Position numbers and translations under genes: made by a program
Notes under the pieces: model-generated
What the model was told of the DNA's origin: nothing
The model's database searches: none
What the model saw: only the letters and a program-made list of their open reading frames with translations
Shown here: positions 38,075 to 46,609 of the stretch, piece by piece
Position numbering within the stretch: the stretch's first letter is position 1
Layout: the number at the start of each line of letters is the position of its first letter
Assembly: GCF_014218275.1 (NCBI RefSeq)
Contig: NZ_AP023213.1
Span: 2,768,001-2,832,000, forward strand
Length of the DNA: 64,000 nucleotides
Direction: 5' to 3'
Origin: Citrifermentans bremense
GTDB lineage: Bacteria; Desulfobacterota; Desulfuromonadia; Geobacterales; Geobacteraceae

Positions 38075-39748
38075 CTAGAACGAAAGCGCCTCGACGAAGA
38101 CCCTGTCGAAATCGGTGCAATTGGCCAACTCAACGACCTGCACCTGCTCGACCAGTTCGCTCATCTCGCGCCGGACCTCGTGGTTCAGCAGGAAAGCCTC
38201 CCCTCCGCTTTTGGCGGTGTTGCCGACGAACCGTATCCGTCCGGCGGTGGCCGCGGGGAGGAGCCCTATGGTGGTGAGGCTCTCAGCCGTCAGGTGAAAG
38301 CCGAACGAGCCTGCTATGAGCACCTGCTTGAGTTCCGAGGCAGGGACAGCCGCCTCCCGCAGCAGGAATTCCACCCCCGCCCGTATCGCCCCCTTGGCGA
38401 GCTGCACCTGGCGCACATCTTTCTGGCTCAACCAGACGTTGTCAGTGAGGAGGAACACGGGCCTGCCGTCACGTTCCACCAGGCGTTCCGCCAGCTTGGG
38501 GGACAGGGCCGGGTGATCGGGTTCGACGAATTTGCCGTTCCTGCCGATCACCTTGTGGGCGACCAACTCGGCGACTATGTCCATAAGCCCGGAGCCGCAG
38601 ATGCCGACGGCCTCGGTGCCGGCGATGGTCCTGAGCTCCAGGGAACCGTCGGCGCTCACGCTGCAGCGCTCGATCGCCCCCTCCCCCGCCCTCATCCCGT
38701 AGCGTATGTTCATCCCCTCGAAGGCCGGCCCCGCCGCGGTAGAGGTAGCCCAGATCTTCCCGTTCCGGCAAAGCGCCATCTCGCCGTTGGTGCCGATGTC
38801 GACGAAGAGGACGGTCTCCTCACTCTCGTGCAGCCTTACCGCCTGCAGCCCCGCCGTGATGTCGGCACCGATGTAGCCGGAGATGATCGGCGGGAGGTAG
38901 ATCAGTCCCTCCGGCGCGATGTCGATTCCGGTCCCTGCCGCAGGTATCCAGGCGGCACAGGCGAGCGTCGAGAGGTAGGGGTATTTCCCCAGTGAAGCGG
39001 GATCCACCCCTGCGGCCAAATGCAGCATGCAGGTGTTGCCGCTGAAGATCACCTCGTAGACCCGGTTCCTCCCGATCTCTGCAGCGCTGGCCACTTGGTC
39101 GATGAGCCGGTTTATCTCGCCGATGACCCCGCTTCTCAGCTTCTCCAGTCCGCGTGGTTCCGAGCCGATCTTGATGCGCGACAGTACGTCCTGCGCGTGT
39201 CGGCTCTGCGGGTTGAGTGCGGAGGCCGCGGCGAGTTCCGATCCCTTGGCGAGATCGACCAGGGAAACCACCAGCGTCGTGGTGCCGATGTCCACCACCA
39301 CCCCGAAGCTCTCCTTTGCCGTGTCCCCATCCTCCTCCGAGAGGAGGTATCCACCCCCGTAGACCCGGGTCACGCCGCGCTCCGGCATGTATTCCTTGGT
39401 TATGTGAGGGGCGAGCTGGACGGTGGCGGACTCCCCCTGGCTCGCGATCTTGAGGTCCCTAAGCGACTGCCCCTCGGCAACCAGGACCGCGATGTCGCCA
39501 TGCACCTCTGCCGCGCAGGCCAGCACTTGTCCGCGCCCGCGCTCCTCCGGCGACAGTTGGTGCGCTCCCTTCTCGACTACCCTTTCCAGGTCCTGCGGCG
39601 GAAGCGTCACCGCGCACTTGCCGCAGACGACCGCACCGTTGCAGGGGGAGTCGATGGTGATCCCGGCTGCGCGCGCGGCCTCCAGAATGGTCGTGCCTGC
39701 AGCGACACGCACCGAGGTCCCCTCCGGGAGAAATAGAACCGTCACCAT
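38075..39748 (-). CDS. RACo-like corrinoid activation protein (2Fe-2S + ASKHA ATPase)
   Basis: 557 residues. The N-terminal ferredoxin-like domain has Cys36, Cys42, Cys45 and Cys78 (CNGAVVCGKC ... LACAAEV) for a [2Fe-2S] cluster. The rest is the ASKHA-type ATPase of reductive activators: GVVVDIGTTTLVVSLVDL, LFVDIGTNGEMAL and GICGSGLMDIVAEL. Known role of RACo/RamA-like proteins: ATP-driven reduction of inactive Co(II) corrinoid to Co(I). It is the last gene of the long operon and overlaps the start region of the methyltransferase gene upstream. With the corrinoid protein and UroD-fold methyltransferases it makes a methyl-transfer module. Confidence 0.88.
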   Translation of the reverse strand: MVTVLFLPEGTSVRVAAGTTILEAARAAGITIDSPCNGAVVCGKCAVTLPPQDLERVVEKGAHQLSPEERGRGQVLACAAEVHGDIAVLVAEGQSLRDLKIASQGESATVQLAPHITKEYMPERGVTRVYGGGYLLSEEDGDTAKESFGVVVDIGTTTLVVSLVDLAKGSELAAASALNPQSRHAQDVLSRIKIGSEPRGLEKLRSGVIGEINRLIDQVASAAEIGRNRVYEVIFSGNTCMLHLAAGVDPASLGKYPYLSTLACAAWIPAAGTGIDIAPEGLIYLPPIISGYIGADITAGLQAVRLHESEETVLFVDIGTNGEMALCRNGKIWATSTAAGPAFEGMNIRYGMRAGEGAIERCSVSADGSLELRTIAGTEAVGICGSGLMDIVAELVAHKVIGRNGKFVEPDHPALSPKLAERLVERDGRPVFLLTDNVWLSQKDVRQVQLAKGAIRAGVEFLLREAAVPASELKQVLIAGSFGFHLTAESLTTIGLLPAATAGRIRFVGNTAKSGGEAFLLNHEVRREMSELVEQVQVVELANCTDFDRVFVEALSF

Positions 39749-40773
39749 GCCGCGCCTCCTTCCTTCACCGTCTGGGTCATCGCCTGAATGTTGTGAATCG
39801 AAGACGAGGTGCTCAGGCCGCAGGCGGGAGAGATGATGTCGATTCCGTCGCGCACGAGGCTCGCAGTCTGGCGCGACACCTTTTCCGGCTCCCCCAGCTC
39901 CAGAAGGAAAGTGCTCAGGTTGCCCATGGTGGTGAGTTGCGGGTATTCCTGCTTTAGGAGCTTCAGGTTCACCAAAGCGTCGGTGCTGATGGCGTCGCAG
40001 TGCAGCTTGGGGATGGAAGGCTTCACCGCCTTCATCTCGCCGCAGATGTGCACCAGCACCGGGACGCCGGCGGCGTGGATCCCGTCGATGACTTTGTTCA
40101 AGTAGGTGACCGCGTAATCCTGGAACAGGCGCGGGCCGAGGATCTCTCCTGTGGCGGTGGGGTCGCCGATGCAGATGGCGGTTGCTCCGCCGTCGACCAA
40201 AAGCCGGGCGAACGCGATCAGGAAATCGCTCACATAATCTAGCACGCGGTGGGAATCCTCCCGCTTTTTGTGCAGCTCCTTCAGGAAGGTCATCGGATCG
40301 ACTATGGACGCGGCGGTGCTGACCGGCCCGGTGATGCTGCCGATGACCGGGACGTCGGGGTTCTTGCAGCTCAGAAGCGCGCCCGCCTCTGCCACCTGCC
40401 GGATGCGCCCTGCGTCGAGCATCTTGGTGACGCTGCGGAACTCTACCTCCGCGTTAGACGCGAAGGGTTCCCGGGCGATCTTCGGTTCGCAGGCGAGGGT
40501 GCCGAAGTCGATGTCGCTTCCGAGCACCTCGGCCTCCACAGTCATACAGAACGGGATGCCGAAGTTTTCAAAGCCGGTATCGTGCTTAACGTCCGTGGCC
40601 AGTTCGGCCATCAGGTCCGAGCGGAAGTGCCCTTCCGGGAGTGTGTGGCCGGTGCGGTTCATCACGTCCACGATGGCCGCGTTCATCATCCCCCCGGTGC
40701 AGATGACCGGCGGACGGTCGACCCTCTTCCGGGCCAGTGTGTCGAGCAGCCGTTGTTTAGGGCTGAGGCTCAT
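39742..40773 (-). CDS. UroD-fold corrinoid methyltransferase, MtaA-like (third copy)
   Basis: 343 residues of the uroporphyrinogen-decarboxylase fold. Zinc site: VLVHICGEM supplies His-x-Cys and SPACGLS the second Cys, as in MtaA/MtbA/CmuA methyltransferases; the decarboxylase catalytic arginines are not evident. It would move a methyl group between the corrinoid protein and a thiol such as coenzyme M or another sulfur acceptor. It is the most divergent of the three copies here. It stands between the second copy and the RACo-like gene, overlapping the latter. Substrate unknown. Confidence 0.82.
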   Translation of the reverse strand: MSLSPKQRLLDTLARKRVDRPPVICTGGMMNAAIVDVMNRTGHTLPEGHFRSDLMAELATDVKHDTGFENFGIPFCMTVEAEVLGSDIDFGTLACEPKIAREPFASNAEVEFRSVTKMLDAGRIRQVAEAGALLSCKNPDVPVIGSITGPVSTAASIVDPMTFLKELHKKREDSHRVLDYVSDFLIAFARLLVDGGATAICIGDPTATGEILGPRLFQDYAVTYLNKVIDGIHAAGVPVLVHICGEMKAVKPSIPKLHCDAISTDALVNLKLLKQEYPQLTTMGNLSTFLLELGEPEKVSRQTASLVRDGIDIISPACGLSTSSSIHNIQAMTQTVKEGGAAW

Positions 40774-40818
40774 AGGTTGGTGCTCCTGTTTTGTGCGGTA
40801 AATAAATGGTTCTTAGGT

Positions 40819-40843
40819 CCCCTCCCCCCTCCGGGGGGAGGGG
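40819..40843. repeat. Palindromic intergenic repeat (CCCCTCC/GGAGGGG)
   Basis: Near-perfect GC inverted repeat between two methyltransferase genes, flanked by a second pair, gcgcctcaaagcgc and gcgcctcaaggcgc. It resembles the REP-like elements at 62903 and 63780 and may stabilise or attenuate the operon transcript. Confidence 0.55.
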
Positions 40844-40902
40844 TGCCCTGCTCGCGGACCGAAGCGCCTCAAAGCGCTTGGAAGCTTGAGGGCCGCAGCG
40901 CC

Positions 40903-41937
40903 TCAAGGCGCGAAGGCCCTTACCGTGTCCAGCATGGCGTGGATGTTGGCAAAGGGGGTTTCGGTGGGGAGGCTGCAGCCGGAGGCGACGATGAATCCCT
41001 TCGGGTTGTCCTTCGCCTGGGTGATGCAGGATAGGGTTGCCCGGCGCACCGCCTCGGGGGTCCCCTGCAGCATGACCTCGGAGGGGTGCACGTTCCCCAT
41101 CAGGCGCACCCGGTCGCCCACGGCAGTGCGCGCCTCGGACAGGTCGGCGTCGTTGTCGATGCTGAGACAGTCGGCGCCGGCCTCGACCATGTCCTTCCAG
41201 ATGCCGGAGGTCTTGCCGCAAATGTGCAGGGTGACCCCCTTGCCGCGACCGTGGATGTAGTCGATGAGCCGCTTCAGGTAGGGTAAGGAGAACTCCCGGA
41301 ACTGGCGGGGACTGATGACTGACATGGACGACATGGCGTCGGTGAGGCTCGGGGTGCAGCCGGCATCGATGATGGCGCCGGCATAGGCGAGATTGGTCTG
41401 AAGCGATATCTCGCACAGGCGATGCACCGACTCCGGCGAGCGCATCATGAGACGCGCGAGCCTGTCCGCCCCCACCAGGAACGACGCATTGGTGAAGGGG
41501 CAGGTGACCGCACCTGTTACCGCAACCTCGTTCCCGACGGCGTCCACCGCGCGCCGCATCGCCTCCAGGTGCTGCGGCAGGTAGCCGTCGCGGTTGGGGT
41601 CGGCAGGCGCGAGCCGGTCCAGTTCGGCCATGTCGCTTATGGCCGGGGCGGCGAGGAATGCGGTTTCGTCCTCGGGGTAGCTCACCTTGGCTCCCATCGC
41701 CTCGGCCTGAGTGTAGAGGTCGGTGAAGATCCTTATGATGTCGTAGCCGAACAGCCTGTAGGCCGAGACCTGCGCCTTGGCGATCAATTCGCCGTTGCCG
41801 CGGAATTCCCCCACCTTGACGCCGATCACCCGCGCCGCCGTGTTACCCACGATCGGGACGCAGGGGAGACGATCGACAGGGGCACCGGCGCCGTAGGCCG
41901 CGAGACGCTCAAGCGGTGTCATCGTGTCGCGTCGCAT
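40903..41937 (-). CDS. UroD-fold corrinoid methyltransferase (second copy)
   Basis: 344 residues. The zinc ligands are in VTLHICGKTSGIW and VASGCSLPTETP. It is clearly similar in sequence to the gene at 54804 (LIDYIHGRGKGVTLHICG ... LMGNVHPSEVMLQGTP versus LLGNIRPTASMYLGTP), so the two are paralogues placed at the ends of the cluster. The ATG at 41937 overlaps the TGA of the corrinoid gene by one base (TGATG). Expected role: methyl transfer to or from the adjacent corrinoid protein. The methyl donor is unknown; the sulfur context suggests a methylated thiol or thioether. Confidence 0.85.
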   Translation of the reverse strand: MRRDTMTPLERLAAYGAGAPVDRLPCVPIVGNTAARVIGVKVGEFRGNGELIAKAQVSAYRLFGYDIIRIFTDLYTQAEAMGAKVSYPEDETAFLAAPAISDMAELDRLAPADPNRDGYLPQHLEAMRRAVDAVGNEVAVTGAVTCPFTNASFLVGADRLARLMMRSPESVHRLCEISLQTNLAYAGAIIDAGCTPSLTDAMSSMSVISPRQFREFSLPYLKRLIDYIHGRGKGVTLHICGKTSGIWKDMVEAGADCLSIDNDADLSEARTAVGDRVRLMGNVHPSEVMLQGTPEAVRRATLSCITQAKDNPKGFIVASGCSLPTETPFANIHAMLDTVRAFAP

Positions 41938-42602
41938 CAGGCCGCCGACGATGTGCTGCCGACGAGCGATTTGGCCAGGCGTATGGCGTCAGCGGCGTTC
42001 ACCGCGTAGCCGTCGGCGCCGATGCGGTCGGCAAAGCCCTGCGAGATGGGGCCGCCCCCCACGATGACCTTGAAGCGGTCCCGGATTCCCTCTTCTTTCA
42101 GCTGCCGCACCACGGCCCCCATGCCGTCCATGGTGGTGGTCATCAGGGTGGAGAGGGCGATGATGTTGGCACCGATTTCCTTCGCCGTCGCCACGAACCT
42201 GGCCGGCGGGATGTCGCGACCCAAGTCGGTCACCTCGAAGCCGGAGGTCTCCAGCATGATCTTCACCAGGTTTTTGCCGATATCGTGGGTGTCCCCCTCG
42301 ACCACGCCGATCACCACCTTGTGCTTCTCCGCGGCGCCGTCCGCGCGCAGGTGCGGCTTCAGCACGTCCACCCCTGCATACATGGCATCGGAGCACATGA
42401 GGAGCTCGGGTATGAAGTACTCCTCCTCGTCGAAGAGCTCCCCCGCCCGCTCCATCCCGGCTGAAAGCCCCTGCTCGATAGCCTGGTAGGCATTCACCTC
42501 GCGGTCGACCACTTCATGGGCGGCGGCGACCGCCTCTTCCTCGTCCATATCTACGACGGCATCCGAGAGCCTTTTGAAGAGCTCCTTCTCGATTTCACCC
42601 AT
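41937..42602 (-). CDS. Corrinoid (methyl-carrier) protein, MtaC/MtbC-like
   Basis: 221 residues. Residues 1-85 are the helical cap domain (EEAVAAAHEVVDREVNAYQAI ... EYFIPELLMCSDAM). Residues 95-215 are the B12-binding Rossmann domain with Asp104-x-His106-Asp-x-Gly (EGDTHDIGKNLV), where His106 is the lower cobalt ligand, plus STLMTTT and GGGPIS. It shuttles methyl groups between UroD-fold enzymes. It is placed directly between the NifK-like gene and two methyltransferases, the only corrinoid carrier in the cluster. No cobalamin riboswitch was found nearby. Confidence 0.92.
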   Translation of the reverse strand: MGEIEKELFKRLSDAVVDMDEEEAVAAAHEVVDREVNAYQAIEQGLSAGMERAGELFDEEEYFIPELLMCSDAMYAGVDVLKPHLRADGAAEKHKVVIGVVEGDTHDIGKNLVKIMLETSGFEVTDLGRDIPPARFVATAKEIGANIIALSTLMTTTMDGMGAVVRQLKEEGIRDRFKVIVGGGPISQGFADRIGADGYAVNAADAIRLAKSLVGSTSSAA

Positions 42603-42631
42603 TTCCTTTCTCCTTTATAAATCCCCCCTGT

Positions 42632-42651
42632 CCCCCCTTCGCAAAGGGGGG
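42632..42651. repeat. Hairpin CCCCCCTT/AAGGGGGG in the NifK-corrinoid gap
   Basis: A GC-rich palindrome inside the 126-base spacer between the NifK-like and corrinoid genes. It has no T-run on the coding (minus) side, so it is more likely an mRNA stability or REP-like element than a terminator. Confidence 0.5.
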
Positions 42652-42728
42652 AACGCGAGTTCTCGTGCAGCGCTTCGTTGCAAACCTGCTTCAGGTTCCC
42701 CGGACCCCCCCGAGTGAACCTTTTCCCC

Positions 42729-44072
42729 TTACCTGTTGACGACGATCGCGCCGAAGAGGTCCTCGGCAAGCCTCAACCCTCCGCGGAACCCTGTGTAGCC
42801 GCGGTCGAGCACGGCGCGATTGGCGACGGGGAAGGAAACCGAGAGATGCGGCGCGCCGATCTGCAGCGCCAGCTCGCGCTCAAGGGAGCTACCCACGACG
42901 AAGGCGGGGCTGAAGGAGTTGTAGTATTTCTGCCCGGCGGGTTGCGGCCAGACCCGGTTCAGGTGCCCCAGCACCTGGGAGCCATCCGATTCGAAGACAA
43001 CGTTGGTGGCAAAGCCGCTGGCAAGCTGCCCCACGCGCCCTGCGATCGCAGACTGCTCGCTCTCCTGGACCCGGTCGGTCACCACGGTGAGCGCGGGTAG
43101 CCAGCCCAAGTCATCAGCCAGGAACCGGGTCAGCGCCACGGCGTAGTTGGCGTCGCCTACCACGACGGCATAGCGCTGCAGGTCAAGGTCGTTGTAGCAG
43201 TCGGTGAGCGGATCAAGGATTTGGTAATACTCCTTCTTCTCACGCGCGATCACCCGCTCCACGAGGCCCTCATCGAGCGAAAGCGCTGCCCCCACCTGGC
43301 GCAGGAACTCTTCCGACGCCGAGACTCCGATGGGAAGCGGCGCGGTGACGAAAGGGGTGCCGTGCTTCTCTTCGAAGAGCCGGGCGGCGCCCTGCCCATA
43401 GAGGTCGGAGGCGACGATGTTCAGCTCCGCCGAGGCGGCGGCTTGAATCCCCTCCAGCGTGTCGGCGGGGGTGAAGAAGGAGTTCACCTCCAGGCCGATC
43501 AGCTCCAGCAGGCGCCGGGCACCCTCCAGGTTCCCACGCCAGAAGGGATCCATGTACGGCACCACACCCCAGAGGTTCACCCTCCCCTTCGCCTTCTCGA
43601 TTCCCTTGGCCAGGTAGTCCTTGACCAGCGCCTGGAGCACCAGGTCGTACCCCCAGTAGGAATCGCCGCGGAAGCCGCCGGTGGCGGCCCCGATGATTGA
43701 AACCCCTTCGCTGCGAAAATCGTTCACCACGGCGAAGATGTCGTCGCCGATCACCTCGGGGACGCAGCCGGTGACAACGACGTACAGCCCGCCGTGCATC
43801 ACCTTGAGCGTCGAGGCGATCTGCTCGCGCAGACGCTCCTCGCCGCCGAAGACGACTTCGGTCTCACCGATGTTGGAGCTCGGCACAGTGAGGGAGCCGC
43901 AGTACCCTCCCACCTGCAGCCCGCTGCCGCCGTTCTGGGTCCAGGCGAAGTTGCCGGCGCACCCCGAGGCGGAATGGAGGATGGGGACTCCCCCCGGCAG
44001 CGCGGTGACCGTTGCGGCCGCCCCTCCCAGTGAGCAGAGATAGCGTGCCCTTTCTACGAAATTCTCACTCAT
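42729..44072 (-). CDS. Nitrogenase-like component, NifK-type subunit
   Basis: 447 residues. Cys13, Cys38 and Cys103 (YLCSLGG, HSASGCAGN, VTGCVPEVIGDDI) match the three P-cluster ligands of NifK, with the first two 25 residues apart as in nitrogenase. The C-terminus keeps GYTGFRGGLRLAEDLF. It is shorter than NifK. Its start overlaps the NifD-like stop by eight bases, implying a fixed-ratio heterodimer. It would pass electrons from the NifH-like protein to the NifD-like active site. The substrate is not nitrogen by context; see the findings. Confidence 0.85.
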   Translation of the reverse strand: MSENFVERARYLCSLGGAAATVTALPGGVPILHSASGCAGNFAWTQNGGSGLQVGGYCGSLTVPSSNIGETEVVFGGEERLREQIASTLKVMHGGLYVVVTGCVPEVIGDDIFAVVNDFRSEGVSIIGAATGGFRGDSYWGYDLVLQALVKDYLAKGIEKAKGRVNLWGVVPYMDPFWRGNLEGARRLLELIGLEVNSFFTPADTLEGIQAAASAELNIVASDLYGQGAARLFEEKHGTPFVTAPLPIGVSASEEFLRQVGAALSLDEGLVERVIAREKKEYYQILDPLTDCYNDLDLQRYAVVVGDANYAVALTRFLADDLGWLPALTVVTDRVQESEQSAIAGRVGQLASGFATNVVFESDGSQVLGHLNRVWPQPAGQKYYNSFSPAFVVGSSLERELALQIGAPHLSVSFPVANRAVLDRGYTGFRGGLRLAEDLFGAIVVNR

Positions 44073-45597
44073 TGACGCTCCTCCCGCGGGTGTTGAGATA
44101 GGAAAACGGCTCGGCCTGGTACCAGGAGTCGCGGTAGGGAAGCTTCAGGTTCTCCGCCAGGTTCCGGTTGTAGGCCGGGTTGGAGAGCTGGCGGTGCAGG
44201 CGGCGCGCTATCTCGTAGACGCCCCGGTAGCCGATGTAGGCAAGCCCGGTGTTATAGATGACGTGGGTGGGTATCCCCAGTTTTGCCGCAGTCATATTGC
44301 CGTTGGCGTGCCCCAGAAAGAGATCCGGCTTCAGGCGGTTCAAAAGGTTCGCCTCCTCGAAGGGCTGCACGTTGGCGATGTCGACCACGTAGTCGCTTTT
44401 GGCCTCTCGGGCCAGCTTGTCGTATTCCACCTCGGCGAAGTGGTCGTGGTGGAAGGAGCGGATCCCTACCACCTCCAGACCGATCTCCTGGAGCAGTCGC
44501 GCAGTCGCCAGCGCCCGGAACTCGCCGGCGCTGACGAAGACCTTCTGCCCCTCGAAGAGCGGCCGGAACTCCTCAAGCGACGCTTTAAGCTCCGCCTCCT
44601 CGGAGGCGATCAGGCGCTCGGCCTGCTCCTCGAAACCGAAAACCCTGGCGACGTCGCGGATCCACAGGCTCGTGTTCTCGATGCCGATGGGCATGTGCTT
44701 TATGATGGAGGGGACGCCGAAGCGCTCCTCCAGATACCCCAGGAAGTAGTCGTCGTGGGTCGGGCAGGTGCTGATGGAGAGCGCGGCCCGGGTCGCCTTG
44801 ACGAAGGAGTCGGGATGGGCGAAGACCGGGAAGACGTTCACCTCCAGCCCGAGGCTCTCCAGAAGCCGCTCCAGCTCCTGCTCGTCCACCCGCCCCATGG
44901 AGGAGACGTTCATCAGGTTGACGGTCTTAGCCAGGCGCTCCTGCTCCCTCAACACCTCGAACTCGTCCTGCGGCGCGTAATCGGTCACCCCTTTCTCCTC
45001 CAGGAGATTGCGGCCGATGGTGTGGTAGACCGCGTCGTAGGCGGTGGCCCAGATCTTGGTCTTGAACCCCTCGCAGTGCACCGGCAGCAGCTTGGCGCTC
45101 ACCTGCGGCTGCAACCGCTGCGCCACGCCGTCGATGTCGTCGCCGATGATCCCGGGGACGCACCCCGCCACGATGGTGATGCTGGCCGGGCGGTAGCGCC
45201 GGTCCGCCTCGATGATGGCGCGGGCCAGCTTGTCCTCGCCGCCGCTGATGACGTCGGTTTCGTCGAGAGCGGTGGAGAGCCAGACGCCGTCCTTGGCCTT
45301 GCCCCAGCGCGCGTTGCTTCCCATGCGGACGTTGGCGTTTTGCGAGTGGGTGCAGGAGCCGCAGCCAAGCGCGCTATGCAAGAGGACCACGTTGTCCGGG
45401 AGCGAGTTGAGCATGGCGAGGGCGGGAAGGAGCAGGCAGATGGTCCCCTGGGTGAAGCCGCGGTCGCCGTCGTCGATCAGGCAGCCCTTGCCCCCCCTGG
45501 CCTTCAGGGCCAGCCCGCAGATGCTGTCGTTGTGGGCGATCACGGCTTTGAGACGGTCCTCGCGCTTGGGCGGGACCTTGTTGTCGAAATAACTCAT
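44065..45597 (-). CDS. Nitrogenase-like component, NifD-type catalytic subunit
   Basis: 510 residues from ATG 45597, with GGAGG upstream (a longer frame adds 10). Cys54, Cys79 and Cys146 (GTICLLL, HSALGCGSC, VAGCVPGIIGDDI) correspond to the P-cluster ligands. Cys278 in STCPTHDDYFLGYLEERFGVP aligns without gaps to the cofactor ligand Cys275 of A. vinelandii NifD, 18 residues before the same Gly-x-Pro. A His (GIPTHVIYNT) lies near the place of the cofactor His442. So it can probably hold both a P-cluster and a NifB-derived cofactor. Residues that make nitrogenase selective for N2 are otherwise not conserved as far as I can see. Confidence 0.87.
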   Translation of the reverse strand: MSYFDNKVPPKREDRLKAVIAHNDSICGLALKARGGKGCLIDDGDRGFTQGTICLLLPALAMLNSLPDNVVLLHSALGCGSCTHSQNANVRMGSNARWGKAKDGVWLSTALDETDVISGGEDKLARAIIEADRRYRPASITIVAGCVPGIIGDDIDGVAQRLQPQVSAKLLPVHCEGFKTKIWATAYDAVYHTIGRNLLEEKGVTDYAPQDEFEVLREQERLAKTVNLMNVSSMGRVDEQELERLLESLGLEVNVFPVFAHPDSFVKATRAALSISTCPTHDDYFLGYLEERFGVPSIIKHMPIGIENTSLWIRDVARVFGFEEQAERLIASEEAELKASLEEFRPLFEGQKVFVSAGEFRALATARLLQEIGLEVVGIRSFHHDHFAEVEYDKLAREAKSDYVVDIANVQPFEEANLLNRLKPDLFLGHANGNMTAAKLGIPTHVIYNTGLAYIGYRGVYEIARRLHRQLSNPAYNRNLAENLKLPYRDSWYQAEPFSYLNTRGRSVNE

Positions 45598-45644
45598 GGT
45601 GCCTCCAGTGGGGCTGCGGCGTTCCACCCCTTCTTGATGTTTAT

Positions 45645-46601
45645 CTAGTTGCGCCAGCGCAAAAGCCTGCGTTCCACGCGTTCGGTGCCCCAGGTGATTA
45701 TGGTCACCACGATGCTGATGAAGATGATCCCCACCACCACGCGCTGGTAATCGGCGAAGTCGGCGAAGTTCTTCACGTACCAGCCGATGCCGGAGTTGGC
45801 GCCGATAAGCTCAGCCGCGGTCAAAAGCACCAGCGAGAAGACCAGCCCCAGCGTGGCCCCGGTGCAGATGTACGGCATGGCCCCGGGGAGGATAACCCTG
45901 AATAGCAGGGTCCGCTCCGGGAGGTTCAGCACGCGCGCCGAGTCGATCAGCCCCTTGGGGATGTTGAAGACCCCGTTCACCGTGTTGATGAAGACCGGCC
46001 AGAAGGCGCCGATGAAGATGACGAAGATGGACGCGGCCCGAAAGCTCGGCAGGAGCGCGATGGCGTACGGTATGTACACGATGGGCGGGATCGGCCCGAG
46101 CACCTTGGTGAAGGGGTGCACCGCGTTGAAGAGCCTGGTGCGCCAGCCGACCACGAGCCCCAGCGGAATACCCGTTGCGAGCGCGATCAGGTAGCCGCTC
46201 ACCAGGAGAATCAGCGAGTTGACGAGCCCCTTCAACATGTCCGGGAGTTCGGTCACAAAGAGCCGCAGCACCGGTTCCGGCTTGGGGAAGAGCATCTGGT
46301 CCAAAAGGACGAACCGGGTCGTAGCCAGGTGCCAGGCGACAAGGACCCCGAAGACGATGGCGGCGACGTCGCCGGCGGCAATACTCCCCTTCCCCGGGCC
46401 GGCAAGGCTCACCCGCAGCAGATAGGCGAACTCCAGCGCGCCTGCCACAATCAGCAGGTAGACAGGAACCTCCTCCCCCGGCACCGGCAGGAGCAGCTCC
46501 GCCAATAGCAGCAGGAAAACGACGTTAGCTGCGGATATGATCAATCGCTTGGCGAAACCGACCCGCTCCACCCGGGCGCTCGCCGACAGGACAGCTTCCA
46601 T
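45645..46601 (-). CDS. ABC transporter permease, sulfonate/taurine/nitrate type (SsuC-like)
   Basis: 318 residues. The BPD_transp_1 domain lies in the second half (LVNSLILLVSGYLIALATGIPLG) with an EAA-type loop near LIDSARVLNLPERTLLFRVILPGAMPYI. Two extra helices precede the standard set. It forms the membrane channel for the binding proteins encoded upstream, with the ATPase at 49533. It lies eight bases after the first binding-protein gene and directly before the NifD-like gene in the same operon, tying uptake of its substrate to the nitrogenase-like enzyme. Confidence 0.88.
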   Translation of the reverse strand: MEAVLSASARVERVGFAKRLIISAANVVFLLLLAELLLPVPGEEVPVYLLIVAGALEFAYLLRVSLAGPGKGSIAAGDVAAIVFGVLVAWHLATTRFVLLDQMLFPKPEPVLRLFVTELPDMLKGLVNSLILLVSGYLIALATGIPLGLVVGWRTRLFNAVHPFTKVLGPIPPIVYIPYAIALLPSFRAASIFVIFIGAFWPVFINTVNGVFNIPKGLIDSARVLNLPERTLLFRVILPGAMPYICTGATLGLVFSLVLLTAAELIGANSGIGWYVKNFADFADYQRVVVGIIFISIVVTIITWGTERVERRLLRWRN

Positions 46602-46609
46602 GGCTTACC

